Shown in pieces: positions 38,334-47,168 of a stretch of DNA of 64,000 nucleotides (position 1 is its first letter; each line of letters begins with the position of its first letter). The notes beneath the pieces are model-generated. The model made no database searches and was not told the DNA's origin. It saw nothing but the letters and a program-made list of their open reading frames with translations. Origin of the DNA: Saccharothrix sp. NRRL B-16348 (lineage in GTDB: Bacteria; Actinomycetota; Actinomycetes; Mycobacteriales; Pseudonocardiaceae); NCBI RefSeq assembly GCF_001280085.1, contig NZ_LGED01000207.1:44327-108326 (forward strand). Direction: 5' to 3'. The position numbers were made by a program, and so were the translations under genes.

Positions 38334-39665
38334 GGTGAGGGTGGTCAGGGCGTCGCCGGAGCAGGCCGCCTGCACCTCGCGCGCCGCCTGGACCCGAGCG
38401 CCCTGCACGGTCTCCGGCAGGGTCCGCAGGTGCGCCCACGCCTCGGCCGCCAGCGCGTCGGTCTCCTGGCCCAGCCACTCCCGGTACACGGGCAGCGGTT
38501 CCAGCCGGCCGGTCAGCCACGCCGTCATCACGGTCCGGGCCGCCACCTCGCGGGTCAGGGTCCGCGGGATGTGGTTGCCGTAGCACGTCCGCGTCCCGGC
38601 GCCGGCCAGCCAGTACGTCGCCACCTGCGCCGGTGTGGGCGGCGTGCGGCGGAAGTACGTGAACTCGTCCAGGTCCACCCACACCGCGTCGGTCGGCTCC
38701 GGGAGGCGCATGTCCTGCTCGCCCCGCTGCGCCGACGCCACCTCCCGCACCGACGTGGGCGGTGACGGCAGCTTCGCCAGCAACCGCAGCACCTCCCGCG
38801 CGGGCACCGTCAACGCCGCGCGCTCGTGCTCGTGCGCCCGCGTCAGGCACAGCCGCTCCGCGCACACCAGTTCAGCGGCCACCGGATCGGGTGTCACGGC
38901 CTCCTCGGCCGTGGCGGGCAGCAGCGGCACCGCGACGGCGGCCGCGACCAGCACCGGCAGCACGCCCAACCACCGCCGCCGCAGCAACGCCACCAGCAGG
39001 AACCCGGTCAGCGCCACCCCCGCGAACCACACCGCCTGCACCGCGTTCACCGCACCGTCGACTGCCGTGAACACCGACGTCGGCGACGGCAGTGACGGCA
39101 GCAGCCCGGCCCACGGCAGACCCGCACCCGGCCCGCCGAACCCAGACGACGTCACCGCGAACGCGGCGACCGCCAGCACGGGCGGCGTCAACGGCGACGG
39201 CAGCAGCCGGCCCAGCCCCATGCCCACCCACCCGACGCCGACCAGCGCCAACGCCCCGACCAGGGCGGACGGCAGCCAGCCCCAGTGGAAGTAGTCAGTC
39301 GCCGACGCCACCTGCACCGCGCCGACCACGAACACCACCGCGTACGCCGCGACGAGCCCGACCGCCAACGCGCCGAGCGTCCACCCGACCCGCTGCGCCC
39401 GCGGCCGCGGCGTGGAGCCGAACAGCTCCTCCACCCCCGACCGCCGGTCCCGCAAGCCCTGCACCGCGCCCGCGCCGAGCGTCAACGGCCACGAGAGCGC
39501 CAGCATGAACCTGACCCACTCGGCCAACGTCGTCCACTGCCGCGTCCACGCCGTGCTGGCCTTGGTCGACGGCCCCCAGTACAGCAGCCCCACCATGACG
39601 ACCGCGACCAGCGCGCCGAGCACCAACGCCGTGGTGCGCCTCAACTCGATCCCGAGGATCCTCAC
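38319..39665 (-). CDS. ABC transporter membrane subunit with large C-terminal domain
   Basis: A 448-residue protein. The first 270 residues hold six hydrophobic helices in an ABC-2-like arrangement (starting VRILGIELRRTTALVLGALVA); the last 180 residues are soluble, with no assigned domain but many conserved-looking Arg/Trp/Tyr positions (FTYFRRTPPTPAQVATYW, CYGNHIPRTLTREVAA). The start is GTG at 39665, overlapping the ATPase stop (GTGA). With the ATPase it should form an exporter; the substrate is unknown. Confidence 0.75.
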   Translation of the reverse strand: MRILGIELRRTTALVLGALVAVVMVGLLYWGPSTKASTAWTRQWTTLAEWVRFMLALSWPLTLGAGAVQGLRDRRSGVEELFGSTPRPRAQRVGWTLGALAVGLVAAYAVVFVVGAVQVASATDYFHWGWLPSALVGALALVGVGWVGMGLGRLLPSPLTPPVLAVAAFAVTSSGFGGPGAGLPWAGLLPSLPSPTSVFTAVDGAVNAVQAVWFAGVALTGFLLVALLRRRWLGVLPVLVAAAVAVPLLPATAEEAVTPDPVAAELVCAERLCLTRAHEHERAALTVPAREVLRLLAKLPSPPTSVREVASAQRGEQDMRLPEPTDAVWVDLDEFTYFRRTPPTPAQVATYWLAGAGTRTCYGNHIPRTLTREVAARTVMTAWLTGRLEPLPVYREWLGQETDALAAEAWAHLRTLPETVQGARVQAAREVQAACSGDALTTLTGGTT

Positions 39666-40450
39666 CACGCACCGCCCAGCAGCGCCGAGTAGCCGCGCTC
39701 GATGGGGCTGTCGCCGACGTCGTCCGGTCCGCCTGCCGCCGCCAGTTCGGCGGGCGTGCCCTGGAAGACCAGCTTGCCGCCGGAGACCAGCACCACGTCC
39801 GTGCACGCCGCCGCGACGTCCTCGACGAGGTGCGTCGACACGACCACGCACGAGTCGGAACCCAACTCCTGCAACAACTCCCGGAACCTGACCCGCTGAC
39901 CGGGGTCCAGCCCGGCGGTCGGCTCGTCGAGCAGCAGCACCTCGGGGTCGTTCACGATCGCCTGCGCGATGCCCGCCCGCCGCACCATGCCGCCGGACAG
40001 CGCCTTCAGCCGGTCGTCGGCGCGGTCGGCCAGCCCGACCCGTTCCACGGCCCGCTGCACCGCGCCGGGGACGTCCCGCTTGGGCATCTCCTTGAGCCAC
40101 GCCACGTACTCGACGAACTCGCGCACCGTGAACCGCTTGTAGTAGCCGAAGTCCTGCGGCAGGTAGCCGAGCGCGCGGCGCACGCCCCGCAGGTCCAGCC
40201 GCCCGGACACGGGCGTGCCCAACACCTCCAACGTCCCCGACACGGGCCGCAGCACGGTCGCCAGCGACCGGATCAGCGTGGTCTTGCCCGCGCCGTTCGG
40301 CCCGAGCAGCCCGTGCACGCCGCGGCCGAGCCGCAGGTCGAGCCCGTCCACCGCCATCGTCCGGCCCGCGCGCACGCGCAGCCCCCTCGCCTCGACCTGC
40401 CAGGCGTACCCCGTCGGCGCGACTTCCGCCGCGCTCACCGCACGTGCCAC
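39662..40450 (-). CDS. ABC transporter ATP-binding protein
   Basis: A 262-residue ATPase of the DRA/CcmA-like exporter group: Walker A GPNGAGKTT (50-58), signature LSGGM (151-155), Walker B VLLLDEPTAGLD (E176 catalytic) and a switch histidine in STHLVED. GTG at 40450 is preferred because GAAGGAGGG lies four bases upstream; ATG at 40465, sharing a base with the upstream stop, is the alternative. It is sandwiched between two membrane proteins in one overlapping operon. Confidence 0.9.
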   Translation of the reverse strand: MARAVSAAEVAPTGYAWQVEARGLRVRAGRTMAVDGLDLRLGRGVHGLLGPNGAGKTTLIRSLATVLRPVSGTLEVLGTPVSGRLDLRGVRRALGYLPQDFGYYKRFTVREFVEYVAWLKEMPKRDVPGAVQRAVERVGLADRADDRLKALSGGMVRRAGIAQAIVNDPEVLLLDEPTAGLDPGQRVRFRELLQELGSDSCVVVSTHLVEDVAAACTDVVLVSGGKLVFQGTPAELAAAGGPDDVGDSPIERGYSALLGGAW

Positions 40451-40464
40451 GAGCCCTCCTTCCA

Positions 40465-41238
40465 TCACAGCCGCGCGTAGGCCGCGGACCTGAAGTACAC
40501 GGCGGCGGCGCCCCCGACGAGCACCGCCGCCCACACCGGCGCCGCACCCGGCGCGAGCACACCGGGCACACCGCCGACGACCACCGCCGGGCCGACCACC
40601 AACACCGCCCACGCGAACGCGGCGACGAGGCCCGCCCGGCGCATCCCGATCACGCCGCCGAGCGCGAGGGTCACCGCGGTGACGCCGAGGCACGGCAGCA
40701 GCCAGTACGCGGGCGACGCGCCGGCCAGCCAACCGCCGGCCAGCAACGCGGGCAGCACGGCCACGAGCACCGCGACCGTGCGGCGCAACACCAGTTGCAG
40801 CCCGGCCCGAGGCGTGGACACGACCAGTTCGTAAGCCGGGTCCATCCCCCTCGACCACGCCGCGGCCACGCCGAGCACGGGCACGATCGGCGCGATCAGC
40901 AGCACCCCGGACGACGCGGAGTGCGCGGGCAGCAGCCCGTCCAGCGACAGCGCCGCCAGCACCACGAACGCCGTCATGGCCAGCCACGGCAGCAACGACG
41001 GGGTGGCCCACCGCGCGAGCCGGTGCCGTCGGCCGACCGGTGTGCCGGTCGGCTCCAGCTCAGCCCACACGGCTGCCGTCAACGCCGTGACCTGCGGCGG
41101 AGCCACGTCGGCCAGGCGCAGCCGGCACGTCTCGCACGTCTCCAGGTGCGCCTCGACCGCCCACAGCACGTCGGCGGGCAGGTCGTCGCCGCCCGCGTAC
41201 CGGGCGATGGAGTCGGCGCTCGGGTGGTGCTCGGTCAT
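40465..41238 (-). CDS. Zinc-finger (zf-HC2) anti-sigma-like ABC permease-type protein
   Basis: A 257-residue protein. Residues 5-45 carry the anti-sigma zinc finger H-x3-C-x2-C (HLETCETCR). Six or so hydrophobic helices follow, with the cytosolic segment SRGMDPAYELVVSTPRAG resembling the coupling region of ABC-2 type permeases. It therefore combines a sigma-binding zinc domain with a permease-like body. Its ATG overlaps the sigma factor stop (ATGA), and its stop overlaps the ATPase region, so sigma, anti-sigma and transporter are one unit. The dual role is inference. Confidence 0.8.
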   Translation of the reverse strand: MTEHHPSADSIARYAGGDDLPADVLWAVEAHLETCETCRLRLADVAPPQVTALTAAVWAELEPTGTPVGRRHRLARWATPSLLPWLAMTAFVVLAALSLDGLLPAHSASSGVLLIAPIVPVLGVAAAWSRGMDPAYELVVSTPRAGLQLVLRRTVAVLVAVLPALLAGGWLAGASPAYWLLPCLGVTAVTLALGGVIGMRRAGLVAAFAWAVLVVGPAVVVGGVPGVLAPGAAPVWAAVLVGGAAAVYFRSAAYARL

Positions 41239-41765
41239 GACAGTGCCTCCCGCATCGCGATCCGGGCCCGCCGGGCGCGGGTCTTGACGGTGCCCTCGGG
41301 CACCCCGAGCAGCACCGCGGTCTCGCGCACGGTCAGCCCGTCCAGCACCATCGCCTGCAACACCTGCCGCAGCTCCGGCGCGAGGTCGCGCAACGCGCCG
41401 CCGATGTCGTCGCTCAACGCGCCGGCCAGCACCTCGTCCTCGGCGGCGGGCGCGGTGCCGGCCAACGGCAGCGGCCGGGCCTGGTGCGCCCGCCTTCGGA
41501 ACGCGTCGACCAGCCGCCGTGCCGCGATCGTCCACAGCCAGCCGACCGCCGTGCCGTCGACCGCCGCGCCCGCGAACGACCCCGCCGCCCGCCACACCGC
41601 CAGGTAGGTCTCCTGCATGACCTCGGCCACGACCTGCTCGTCGGCGCACCGGCGGCGCAGGCGCACGGCCAGCCACGGCGACGTGCGGCGGTAGAGCTCC
41701 TCGAAGGCCGCGCGGTCGCCACGGGCCACCGCGCGGACCAACTGCTCCTCGTTCACATCCGGCAA
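41235..41765 (-). CDS. ECF-type RNA polymerase sigma factor
   Basis: A 176-residue sigma factor with region 2 (VARGDRAAFEELYRRT, MQETYLAVWR) and region 4 (LRDLAPELRQVLQAMVLDGLTVRETAVLLGVPEGTVKTRARRAR). It heads the operon and overlaps the zinc-finger gene, the usual sigma/anti-sigma coupling. TTG at 41765 or GTG three codons later is the start; neither has a clear ribosome site. It probably drives its own operon. Confidence 0.88.
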   Translation of the reverse strand: MPDVNEEQLVRAVARGDRAAFEELYRRTSPWLAVRLRRRCADEQVVAEVMQETYLAVWRAAGSFAGAAVDGTAVGWLWTIAARRLVDAFRRRAHQARPLPLAGTAPAAEDEVLAGALSDDIGGALRDLAPELRQVLQAMVLDGLTVRETAVLLGVPEGTVKTRARRARIAMREALS

Positions 41766-41815
41766 GACGCCCCGCTCGCGGAAAAGGTTCTCAGCTCGCA
41801 GTGAGCCGGGTCACA

Positions 41816-42391
41816 TCACGCGACGCTCAAGACCGTGTCGAACAGGTCGTGCAACGCGTCGTTCGAACTGGTCAGACTCTGCTCGCACGCGTCGATGAAC
41901 GCGACCCGGTCCAGCGTGTGCACGGCGACCCGCCAGCCCGCCTCCCGCGCCAACTGGCGGAAGAACGCCCGCTGCGCGCGCCCGTTGCCCTCGCGGAACG
42001 GGTGCACGGCGTTGACCTCGGCGAAGTAGTGCGTGAACCGGTCCAGGAACGCGTCCCGCGGCAGTCCGCGCAGGTAGCGCTCCTTCTTCAGGTCGTCGAA
42101 CACGCCGATCGCGTAGGGCTCGATCTGCCGCCAAGCGGCGAACAACGCGGACTTCCCGATGTTCACCCGACGGAGCTCACCGGCCCACGGGTAGAAGTCG
42201 CCGAAGATGCGGCGGTGGAAGGCGCGGAGGTGGGCGAGGTCGTACAGCCCGGGCAGGGGCGCCATCGCGAGCTGCTCGACGCGCATCGTGCTCAGCCGCG
42301 TCTCGGCGAAGTCGCACTCGATCGGGTCCGTCAGGCCCAGGTTGTTGCGCAGCACCCCGGACGCGGGGTCCAGGTAGGGGTCTTCGTCCAC
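41816..42391 (-). CDS. Fic-family toxin of a Panacea-Fic pair
   Basis: A 191-residue Fic protein. The intact motif HPFREGNGR (130-138) has the catalytic H130 and anion-hole residues, so it is likely an active AMP- or phosphate-transferring enzyme. The flap region and AGELRRVNIGKS (70-81) agree with the family. No N-terminal or C-terminal S/TxxxE(G/N) inhibitory helix is visible, so control must come from a partner. Its GTG shares one base with the stop of the upstream Panacea-domain gene. Confidence 0.88.
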   Translation of the reverse strand: MDEDPYLDPASGVLRNNLGLTDPIECDFAETRLSTMRVEQLAMAPLPGLYDLAHLRAFHRRIFGDFYPWAGELRRVNIGKSALFAAWRQIEPYAIGVFDDLKKERYLRGLPRDAFLDRFTHYFAEVNAVHPFREGNGRAQRAFFRQLAREAGWRVAVHTLDRVAFIDACEQSLTSSNDALHDLFDTVLSVA

Positions 42392-42978
42392 TACCGGCGC
42401 AGCGCCTCGATCTCCCTGGCGATCGCCTCGTCCACGGTCAGCTCGCCCGCCGCGACGGCGCGCATCGTGGCCACCACGTCGTCCGGGACGGCCAGGCCCT
42501 CCAGCCGGGCGCTGCCGACGGCCTCCGCGATCGCCTCCTCGGCGCCGCTGGTCAACCGGCGGAAGTAGCGGGCCATCACCTCGTGGGAGAGGGGCGCGCT
42601 GCTCGGCTCGGACTCGGCCAGCTCGCCGCGCGCCGCGCGCCACGGCTCCTCGTCGTGCGCCATGTCGCTCAACTCGTGCCTGCTGAAGTGCGCGTACCGC
42701 TCGACCACCGACCCGACGACCTCGCGTTCACGGTCGGTGAGCCCGCGCGGATCGCCCTCTTCCCACGCGCAGACCTCGGACTGGCCCTGGTGGCGGAAGT
42801 AGACCTCGGGGACCACGGGACCTCGCCGCCACGCCTCGATCCGGGCGTCGAACAGCGGTTCGCCGTGCTCGGCCAGGTACCACGCCTGGGCGTAGTAGAG
42901 GAGCTTCTGCAGCTTCATCGGCGACTCGGGCCCGGTGGCGTCGAGCACGGCCGCGGCCACGTCGTGGACGTCCGCCAT
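42391..42978 (-). CDS. Panacea-domain (DUF4065, SocA-like) antitoxin
   Basis: A 195-residue protein. The Panacea domain is clear: KLQKLLYYAQAWYLA (22-36), EAWRRGPVVPEVY, then GLTDREREVVGSVVERY. Such domains are antitoxins that bind many unrelated toxins. A C-terminal helical extension (residues 140-195) may contact the Fic partner. First in the two-gene operon with a one-base overlap. CTGAG-N9-CTCAG just upstream is a candidate operator. Confidence 0.88.
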   Translation of the reverse strand: MADVHDVAAAVLDATGPESPMKLQKLLYYAQAWYLAEHGEPLFDARIEAWRRGPVVPEVYFRHQGQSEVCAWEEGDPRGLTDREREVVGSVVERYAHFSRHELSDMAHDEEPWRAARGELAESEPSSAPLSHEVMARYFRRLTSGAEEAIAEAVGSARLEGLAVPDDVVATMRAVAAGELTVDEAIAREIEALRR

Positions 42979-43071
42979 CCCACCTCCAGCGAGTGCTCTG
43001 AGCTGCGACTACTCAGTCTACCGGAGATCGCGGCCGCGGTGGGCGAACTGTGGGCGAGCCGGCTTCGGGTG

Positions 43072-44418
43072 CTAGCCGCGACGGTCGCGCAGCCTGGTCA
43101 GGGCCAGCGCGGTCGAGCCGGACAGGAGCAGCAGGCCGCCGAGCACCAGCAGGCCGCGAACCGGGGTGCCGGTGTCGGCCAGGTGCTCACCGTCCGGGAG
43201 AACGGCCGACGGGTGGCTCGTAGTCCCGGTGGTGGGGCCCGCGGTCGTGGTCGACGTGGTGGGTTCGGTGGTAGTCGATTCGGTGGTGGTGGTGGTCGTG
43301 GTCGGCTCGGTGGTAGTCGTCGGGGTGGTGGTCGTTGTGGTGGGGCTGGTGCAGGTGGTGAGGACGTTGTCGAACGGCGCGTTGTGGATCTCGCCGCCGC
43401 TGCCGGTCGTCGCACCGCCGTGCACGAGCGACCGGACCACCACGGCGCCCTCGACGTTGGCCGGGCTGAGGTCGACCAGGGCCGCGTTCGGCGCGTAGAT
43501 CGTGCCCCACACCGTGGGCGAGGCCTCGGGCAGCGTGATCGTGCCCGAGGTGGTGAAGTTCCACAGCACGTGCCGCGACGGCTCGTTGCCCTGCCAGCTC
43601 ACCTGCGGCACGTCCCAGGTGTAGTCGCCGGTCACGTCGACGTTGACGACGAGCCACGCCTGGTCGCTCGGCTGCAGGAAGCCGTTGCGCGGGTTGATGT
43701 TGTCCAGCGCGCTCAGCTGGGCGGCGGTCAGGGTCAGCACGTTCTGGCCCGGCAGGAGGCCGAGCGTCGCGTTCGGGTCGGTGCCGTTCCACGGGTTCTG
43801 CCCGTTCTGGTCCGTCAACGTCACGGTCGACGGGCACGCGGAGATCTCCGCGTTGAGCTGCCGGTAGGTCGCGAACAACGACGCGAAGTCGAACCCGCTC
43901 GGACCGCCGACCGACTCGGCGGGCTGCGAGGTCTGGATCGCGACGCCGGGCGTGGCGCCGGGAGCCGCGCCGTCGGGCACGACCCACGTCACGCCACCGG
44001 ACGGCAGCACGTCCGCGCCGCTCAGGTCGCCGATCTTGGCGTAGGAGTCGTTGAGCACGTTGAGCGAGCCCGTGCTCTGCGCGAAGTCGGGCGCGCCACC
44101 GATGACGAGGCTCGTCGGCCGGGTGTCGCCGGAGAGGACGTACGTGCCGGGATCGTTGAGGCCCGCGTTGTACTGCCGGAACCGGACGTCGCCGCCGATC
44201 GCCATCGGACCCTCGGTCTCGTTCTCGTACAGCGCCGCGTCCCCTTCGACCAGCACGAGGAACCCGTGGCTCGGATCGGCGTACACGTCGTCCGGCGCGA
44301 CCGGCCGCAGGGGGTTCACCACCGCCGCGAGCCTCGGCTGGGGACCGGGCGCCCACCCGATCGCGAGGACGGCGACGGCGACCGCCATCCCGACGGCTCC
44401 GACGCGGCTGATCTGCAT
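43072..44418 (-). CDS. Sortase-type surface protein, choice-of-anchor A family
   Basis: A 448-residue secreted protein. Signal peptide (1-31), a beta-rich domain of the choice-of-anchor A type (DVRFRQYNAGLNDPGTY, NILNDSYAKIGD-like segments), a Thr-rich stalk (about 350-395) and a C-terminal sorting signal: LADTG (413-417), membrane helix and basic tail RLRDRRG. LAxTG is the motif used by class E sortases. The role is probably adhesion or coat structure. ATG at 44418 has GGGAG eight bases upstream; a 22-base repeat locus lies before it. Confidence 0.85.
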   Translation of the reverse strand: MQISRVGAVGMAVAVAVLAIGWAPGPQPRLAAVVNPLRPVAPDDVYADPSHGFLVLVEGDAALYENETEGPMAIGGDVRFRQYNAGLNDPGTYVLSGDTRPTSLVIGGAPDFAQSTGSLNVLNDSYAKIGDLSGADVLPSGGVTWVVPDGAAPGATPGVAIQTSQPAESVGGPSGFDFASLFATYRQLNAEISACPSTVTLTDQNGQNPWNGTDPNATLGLLPGQNVLTLTAAQLSALDNINPRNGFLQPSDQAWLVVNVDVTGDYTWDVPQVSWQGNEPSRHVLWNFTTSGTITLPEASPTVWGTIYAPNAALVDLSPANVEGAVVVRSLVHGGATTGSGGEIHNAPFDNVLTTCTSPTTTTTTPTTTTEPTTTTTTTESTTTEPTTSTTTAGPTTGTTSHPSAVLPDGEHLADTGTPVRGLLVLGGLLLLSGSTALALTRLRDRRG

Positions 44419-44521
44419 GTCCGGCTCCCGTGGAGGTCGACACCCTCCCGGCAGCCAACGGCACCGCGCCGACTTCAGCGCGCCGACGTGCGACGTTTTC
44501 ACCCACCAGAGTGATCAACCC

Positions 44522-44609
44522 GCGTGTCCCACGTTCACGTCCCGCGAGTCGTACCTTCACGTCGCGCGTGTCCTACGTTCAGAACACGTGAGTTCAACGC
44601 TCACGACGA
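44522..44609. repeat. 22-base-period intergenic repeat, locus 3
   Basis: Units start at 44522 (GCGTGTC), 44544 (GCGAGTC), 44566 (GCGTGTC) and 44588 (GTGAGTT), exactly 22 bases apart. The third and fourth units repeat the TACGTTCAGAACA and GAGTTCAACGCTCA stretches of locus 2. Here both flanking genes run on the minus strand, so it is not only a between-convergent-genes element. Confidence 0.88.
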
Positions 44610-44617
44610 ACGGTTCA

Positions 44618-45208
44618 CTAGTTCGTGCACCAGCTCAACCGGCCGTCCGTCGTCACCAACGGCTCGCAGTGGCCGAGCCGGCTGCGGTGCTCCAGGGCCG
44701 TGGCGACCTGGTCCAGCATCTCGTCGAGGCTCGTCCACTCGGGCTTGAGCATCTCGCCCGCCTCGCGGTCCCACTCGACCACGCACCCCGACAGCACGCC
44801 CGGCCGCAGGTCCAGCGCCAACGCGTCACCGCACCCGTCGAACGCGATCGGCAGCCACATCGGGTGGAAACCGCGCGTCGGCGTACCCGCCTCGGTGGTG
44901 AGGTCCGAGGGCCAGAACCGCTCCTTCAACCGCCACGAGCGCAACGCGTTGGACGGGCCGAGAGGCGTGTAGAACGGCGGCAGCACCTCGGCGAACGCCA
45001 AGTCGGCCGTGCCGCCGCACACCGCCCACCACGCGCGCAGGGCGGCGGGCGGCTCGAGGCCGCTCGCGACCGCCAACGCCTCGACCGCGGCGCCGTCCTC
45101 GGGGGGCACGAACGCCGATCCGGTCAAGGGGGCGTGGTGGTCCAGCCACGCCACAATCCGTTCCCAATGGCGCAAAACACCCACACACACATGATCAGGT
45201 GACGACAC
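44618..45208 (-). CDS. SMI1/KNR4 (SUKH) family protein
   Basis: A 196-residue SUKH protein: W-x(n)-P-x(n)-L start (RAWWAVCGG), FYTPLGP, MWLPIAFDGCGDALALDL and VVEWDREAG are the family landmarks. SUKH proteins are often immunity factors for secreted toxins or bind nucleic-acid-modifying proteins. A type VII-like cluster starts right behind it, which makes an immunity function plausible but unproven. GTG at 45208 is the first start; there is no clear ribosome site. Confidence 0.8.
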   Translation of the reverse strand: MSSPDHVCVGVLRHWERIVAWLDHHAPLTGSAFVPPEDGAAVEALAVASGLEPPAALRAWWAVCGGTADLAFAEVLPPFYTPLGPSNALRSWRLKERFWPSDLTTEAGTPTRGFHPMWLPIAFDGCGDALALDLRPGVLSGCVVEWDREAGEMLKPEWTSLDEMLDQVATALEHRSRLGHCEPLVTTDGRLSWCTN

Positions 45209-45312
45209 CGCCCGTGGTACCGCTCATCGGGGCAGGATCTCGCCGAACGCCGCACAACCAGGCAGGGGATGCGGCAGGATCGCGGTCGCACGGCACCAAA
45301 AGGGGGACGAGG

Positions 45313-45636
45313 GTGGAACGGGGTTTCGGCGTCGACACCGCGGCGCTGTCGGCGTACGGCAGCACGGCGACGGGTCTGGCGAGCGAGGTCGGCACGGTCG
45401 GCACGTCCACGTTGGCGGGCACGACGTCGTTGGCCGCGGGCAGTTTCGGCAAGATCGGCGACGAGGTCGGCCTCGGCGCCGCGTTCCAGCAGGCGGCACA
45501 GGCCCAAGTGGACGGTGTGGCCGCCGCGTCGGCCGGGTTGTCGGCGTTCGCCGCGGAGGTCCGGAAGACGGGCCAGGCGTACACCGACCAGGAGGCGCGC
45601 AACAGCGCCGACCTCAACCGGGCAGCACGGGCCTGA
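45313..45636 (+). CDS. EspC-like / WXG100-like type VII-associated small protein
   Basis: A 107-residue helical-hairpin protein, mainly Ala/Gly/Ser, of the size and composition of ESX EspC-type or WXG100-type proteins, without a WXG motif. The tail ends RNSADLNRAARA; no classic export signal YxxxD/E is present. GTG at 45313 with AGGGGG upstream is the start. The next start follows the stop by one base. Confidence 0.65.
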   Translation: MERGFGVDTAALSAYGSTATGLASEVGTVGTSTLAGTTSLAAGSFGKIGDEVGLGAAFQQAAQAQVDGVAAASAGLSAFAAEVRKTGQAYTDQEARNSADLNRAARA

Positions 45637-45637
45637 C

Positions 45638-46789
45638 GTGGACGTCGGCGGCTTCCTGGCGGCACTGGTCCAGCCGATGAAGGACCACCTGGCCAAGCTC
45701 GAGGGCGACACCGGCGGCGCGACGAGCGCGGCCGAGGCGTTCGGGCGGGCGTCCTCGGCGTTGACCGAGCTCGACGGCAGGCACACGGGCGCGGCGAACG
45801 CCGCGATGAGCGAGTGGTACGGCGAGAAGGCGAACGCGTTCCAGACCCGGGTGGCCGCGTTCTCCGGCGGCGTGGGCACGTTGGCGCGCAACGCGACCAC
45901 CACCCAGCAGGCCGCCACGACGGCGGTGAACGCGGTGAACTCCGGCAAGACCGCGATCCAGGGCTTGATCGACGAGTTCACCGGCTGGGCGTGGCCCCGG
46001 CTGGCGGCGGCGGTCGCGGCGGGGGTGTTCGGCGGGATCGGCGCGGTGCTCGCGGTGGCGGCGGAGGTGACCGCGAAGGCCCGTGAGTACGAGGGCAAGA
46101 CCGGTCAGGAGCTGGAGAAGGTCCGCACCGAGCTGACGGCCGTGGTCACGCAGCTCCAAGGGCTGCAGCAGCCGGACTTCGCCGGGATCGGCGACCCGCT
46201 GGGCGTGGAGAGCGGTGGCACCACGTCGACGTCGTCCGCGGGTGACAGCGGCGGGTCGTCGTCCTCGACCGGCGGTAGTGGTGGGAGCAGTGGCGGTGGT
46301 GGAGGCAGCGGAGGTGGTGGAAGCGGCGGCGGAGGTGGCGGCGGCGATGCCGTCGGACCGCGCCTGCCGGTGGCCATCCCGCTGCAGCCCGGCACCGGCG
46401 TCGGCGTGAACCTGCCCGACGGCAGCTCCGCCGAAGCGCCCAACGAGACCGCCGCACGCGCCGTGCGCAACGCGTTGTCGGCGCTGGGCACCCCGTACGT
46501 GTGGGGCGGCGCGAACCCGCCCCAGGGCACCGACTGCAGCGGCCTGACCCAGTGGGCGTACGGCGGGGCCGGGTTCGACATCCCGCGGCCCGCGTCGTCA
46601 CAGGCGATGGGCGCGTCCGTGCCGGCGGACCAGCTGCTGCCCGGCGACCTGGTGGTGTGGGACGGCCACGTGGCGATGGTGATCGGCAACGGGCAGATGG
46701 TGGAGGCGGGCGACCCGGTGCAGGTCAACCCGATCCGCACGAGCAACAGCGGCATGGGTTTCATGGGCTTCTACCGACCGACGGGCTGA
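45638..46789 (+). CDS. NlpC/P60 peptidase with WXG-like N-terminal domain
   Basis: A 383-residue protein. The N-terminal 110 residues look like a WXG helical domain, with W-Y-G in MSEWYGEKANAF, followed by a membrane-like helix (about 122-146), a Ser/Gly linker (about 195-245) and a C-terminal NlpC/P60 domain: C300 in GTDCSGLTQW and H344 in DGHVAMVIG. Such enzymes cut peptidoglycan stem peptides. The fusion suggests a type VII-secreted wall hydrolase. It is co-transcribed with the EspC-like gene and the YbaB-like genes. Confidence 0.85.
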   Translation: MDVGGFLAALVQPMKDHLAKLEGDTGGATSAAEAFGRASSALTELDGRHTGAANAAMSEWYGEKANAFQTRVAAFSGGVGTLARNATTTQQAATTAVNAVNSGKTAIQGLIDEFTGWAWPRLAAAVAAGVFGGIGAVLAVAAEVTAKAREYEGKTGQELEKVRTELTAVVTQLQGLQQPDFAGIGDPLGVESGGTTSTSSAGDSGGSSSSTGGSGGSSGGGGGSGGGGSGGGGGGGDAVGPRLPVAIPLQPGTGVGVNLPDGSSAEAPNETAARAVRNALSALGTPYVWGGANPPQGTDCSGLTQWAYGGAGFDIPRPASSQAMGASVPADQLLPGDLVVWDGHVAMVIGNGQMVEAGDPVQVNPIRTSNSGMGFMGFYRPTG

Positions 46790-46793
46790 GGAC

Positions 46794-47168
46794 GTGGACG
46801 AGACGCAGCGGGCGGCCCAGCGGGTCGCCGACACCGAGCGGCAGGTCGCCGAGCACGTCGCGCGCACCGGGCCGGTGCGCGGCCGGGCGTCGTCACCGGA
46901 CGGCGCGGTCACGGTCGTCACCGCGCCCGGCGGACCGCCGCAGGAAGTGCGGGTTTCGCCGTCGGCGTTGAACATGGGACCGCGGGCGTTGGCGGACGAG
47001 ATCCTGCGCGTGTCGGCGCGGGCGTCCCGTGACGCGGCGTCGCGCATGCACCGGGCGGTGGAACGCGTGGCCGACCCGGCGGCGGTGCGGGCGTTGACCG
47101 AGATCGGCTTCGAACGCGGTCCGGACGACGACGGCTTCGACGGCACGTACCTGAGAGGTTCGCGGTGA
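46794..47168 (+). CDS. YbaB/EbfC-like protein, first copy
   Basis: A 124-residue protein with the beta-hairpin and C-terminal helix of YbaB/EbfC-like proteins (ASSPDGAVTVVTAPGGPPQEVRVS). The classic members bind DNA; actinobacterial copies near WXG genes are of unclear role. GTG at 46794, four bases after the previous stop. Overlaps the next gene by four bases (GTGA). Confidence 0.75.
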   Translation: MDETQRAAQRVADTERQVAEHVARTGPVRGRASSPDGAVTVVTAPGGPPQEVRVSPSALNMGPRALADEILRVSARASRDAASRMHRAVERVADPAAVRALTEIGFERGPDDDGFDGTYLRGSR

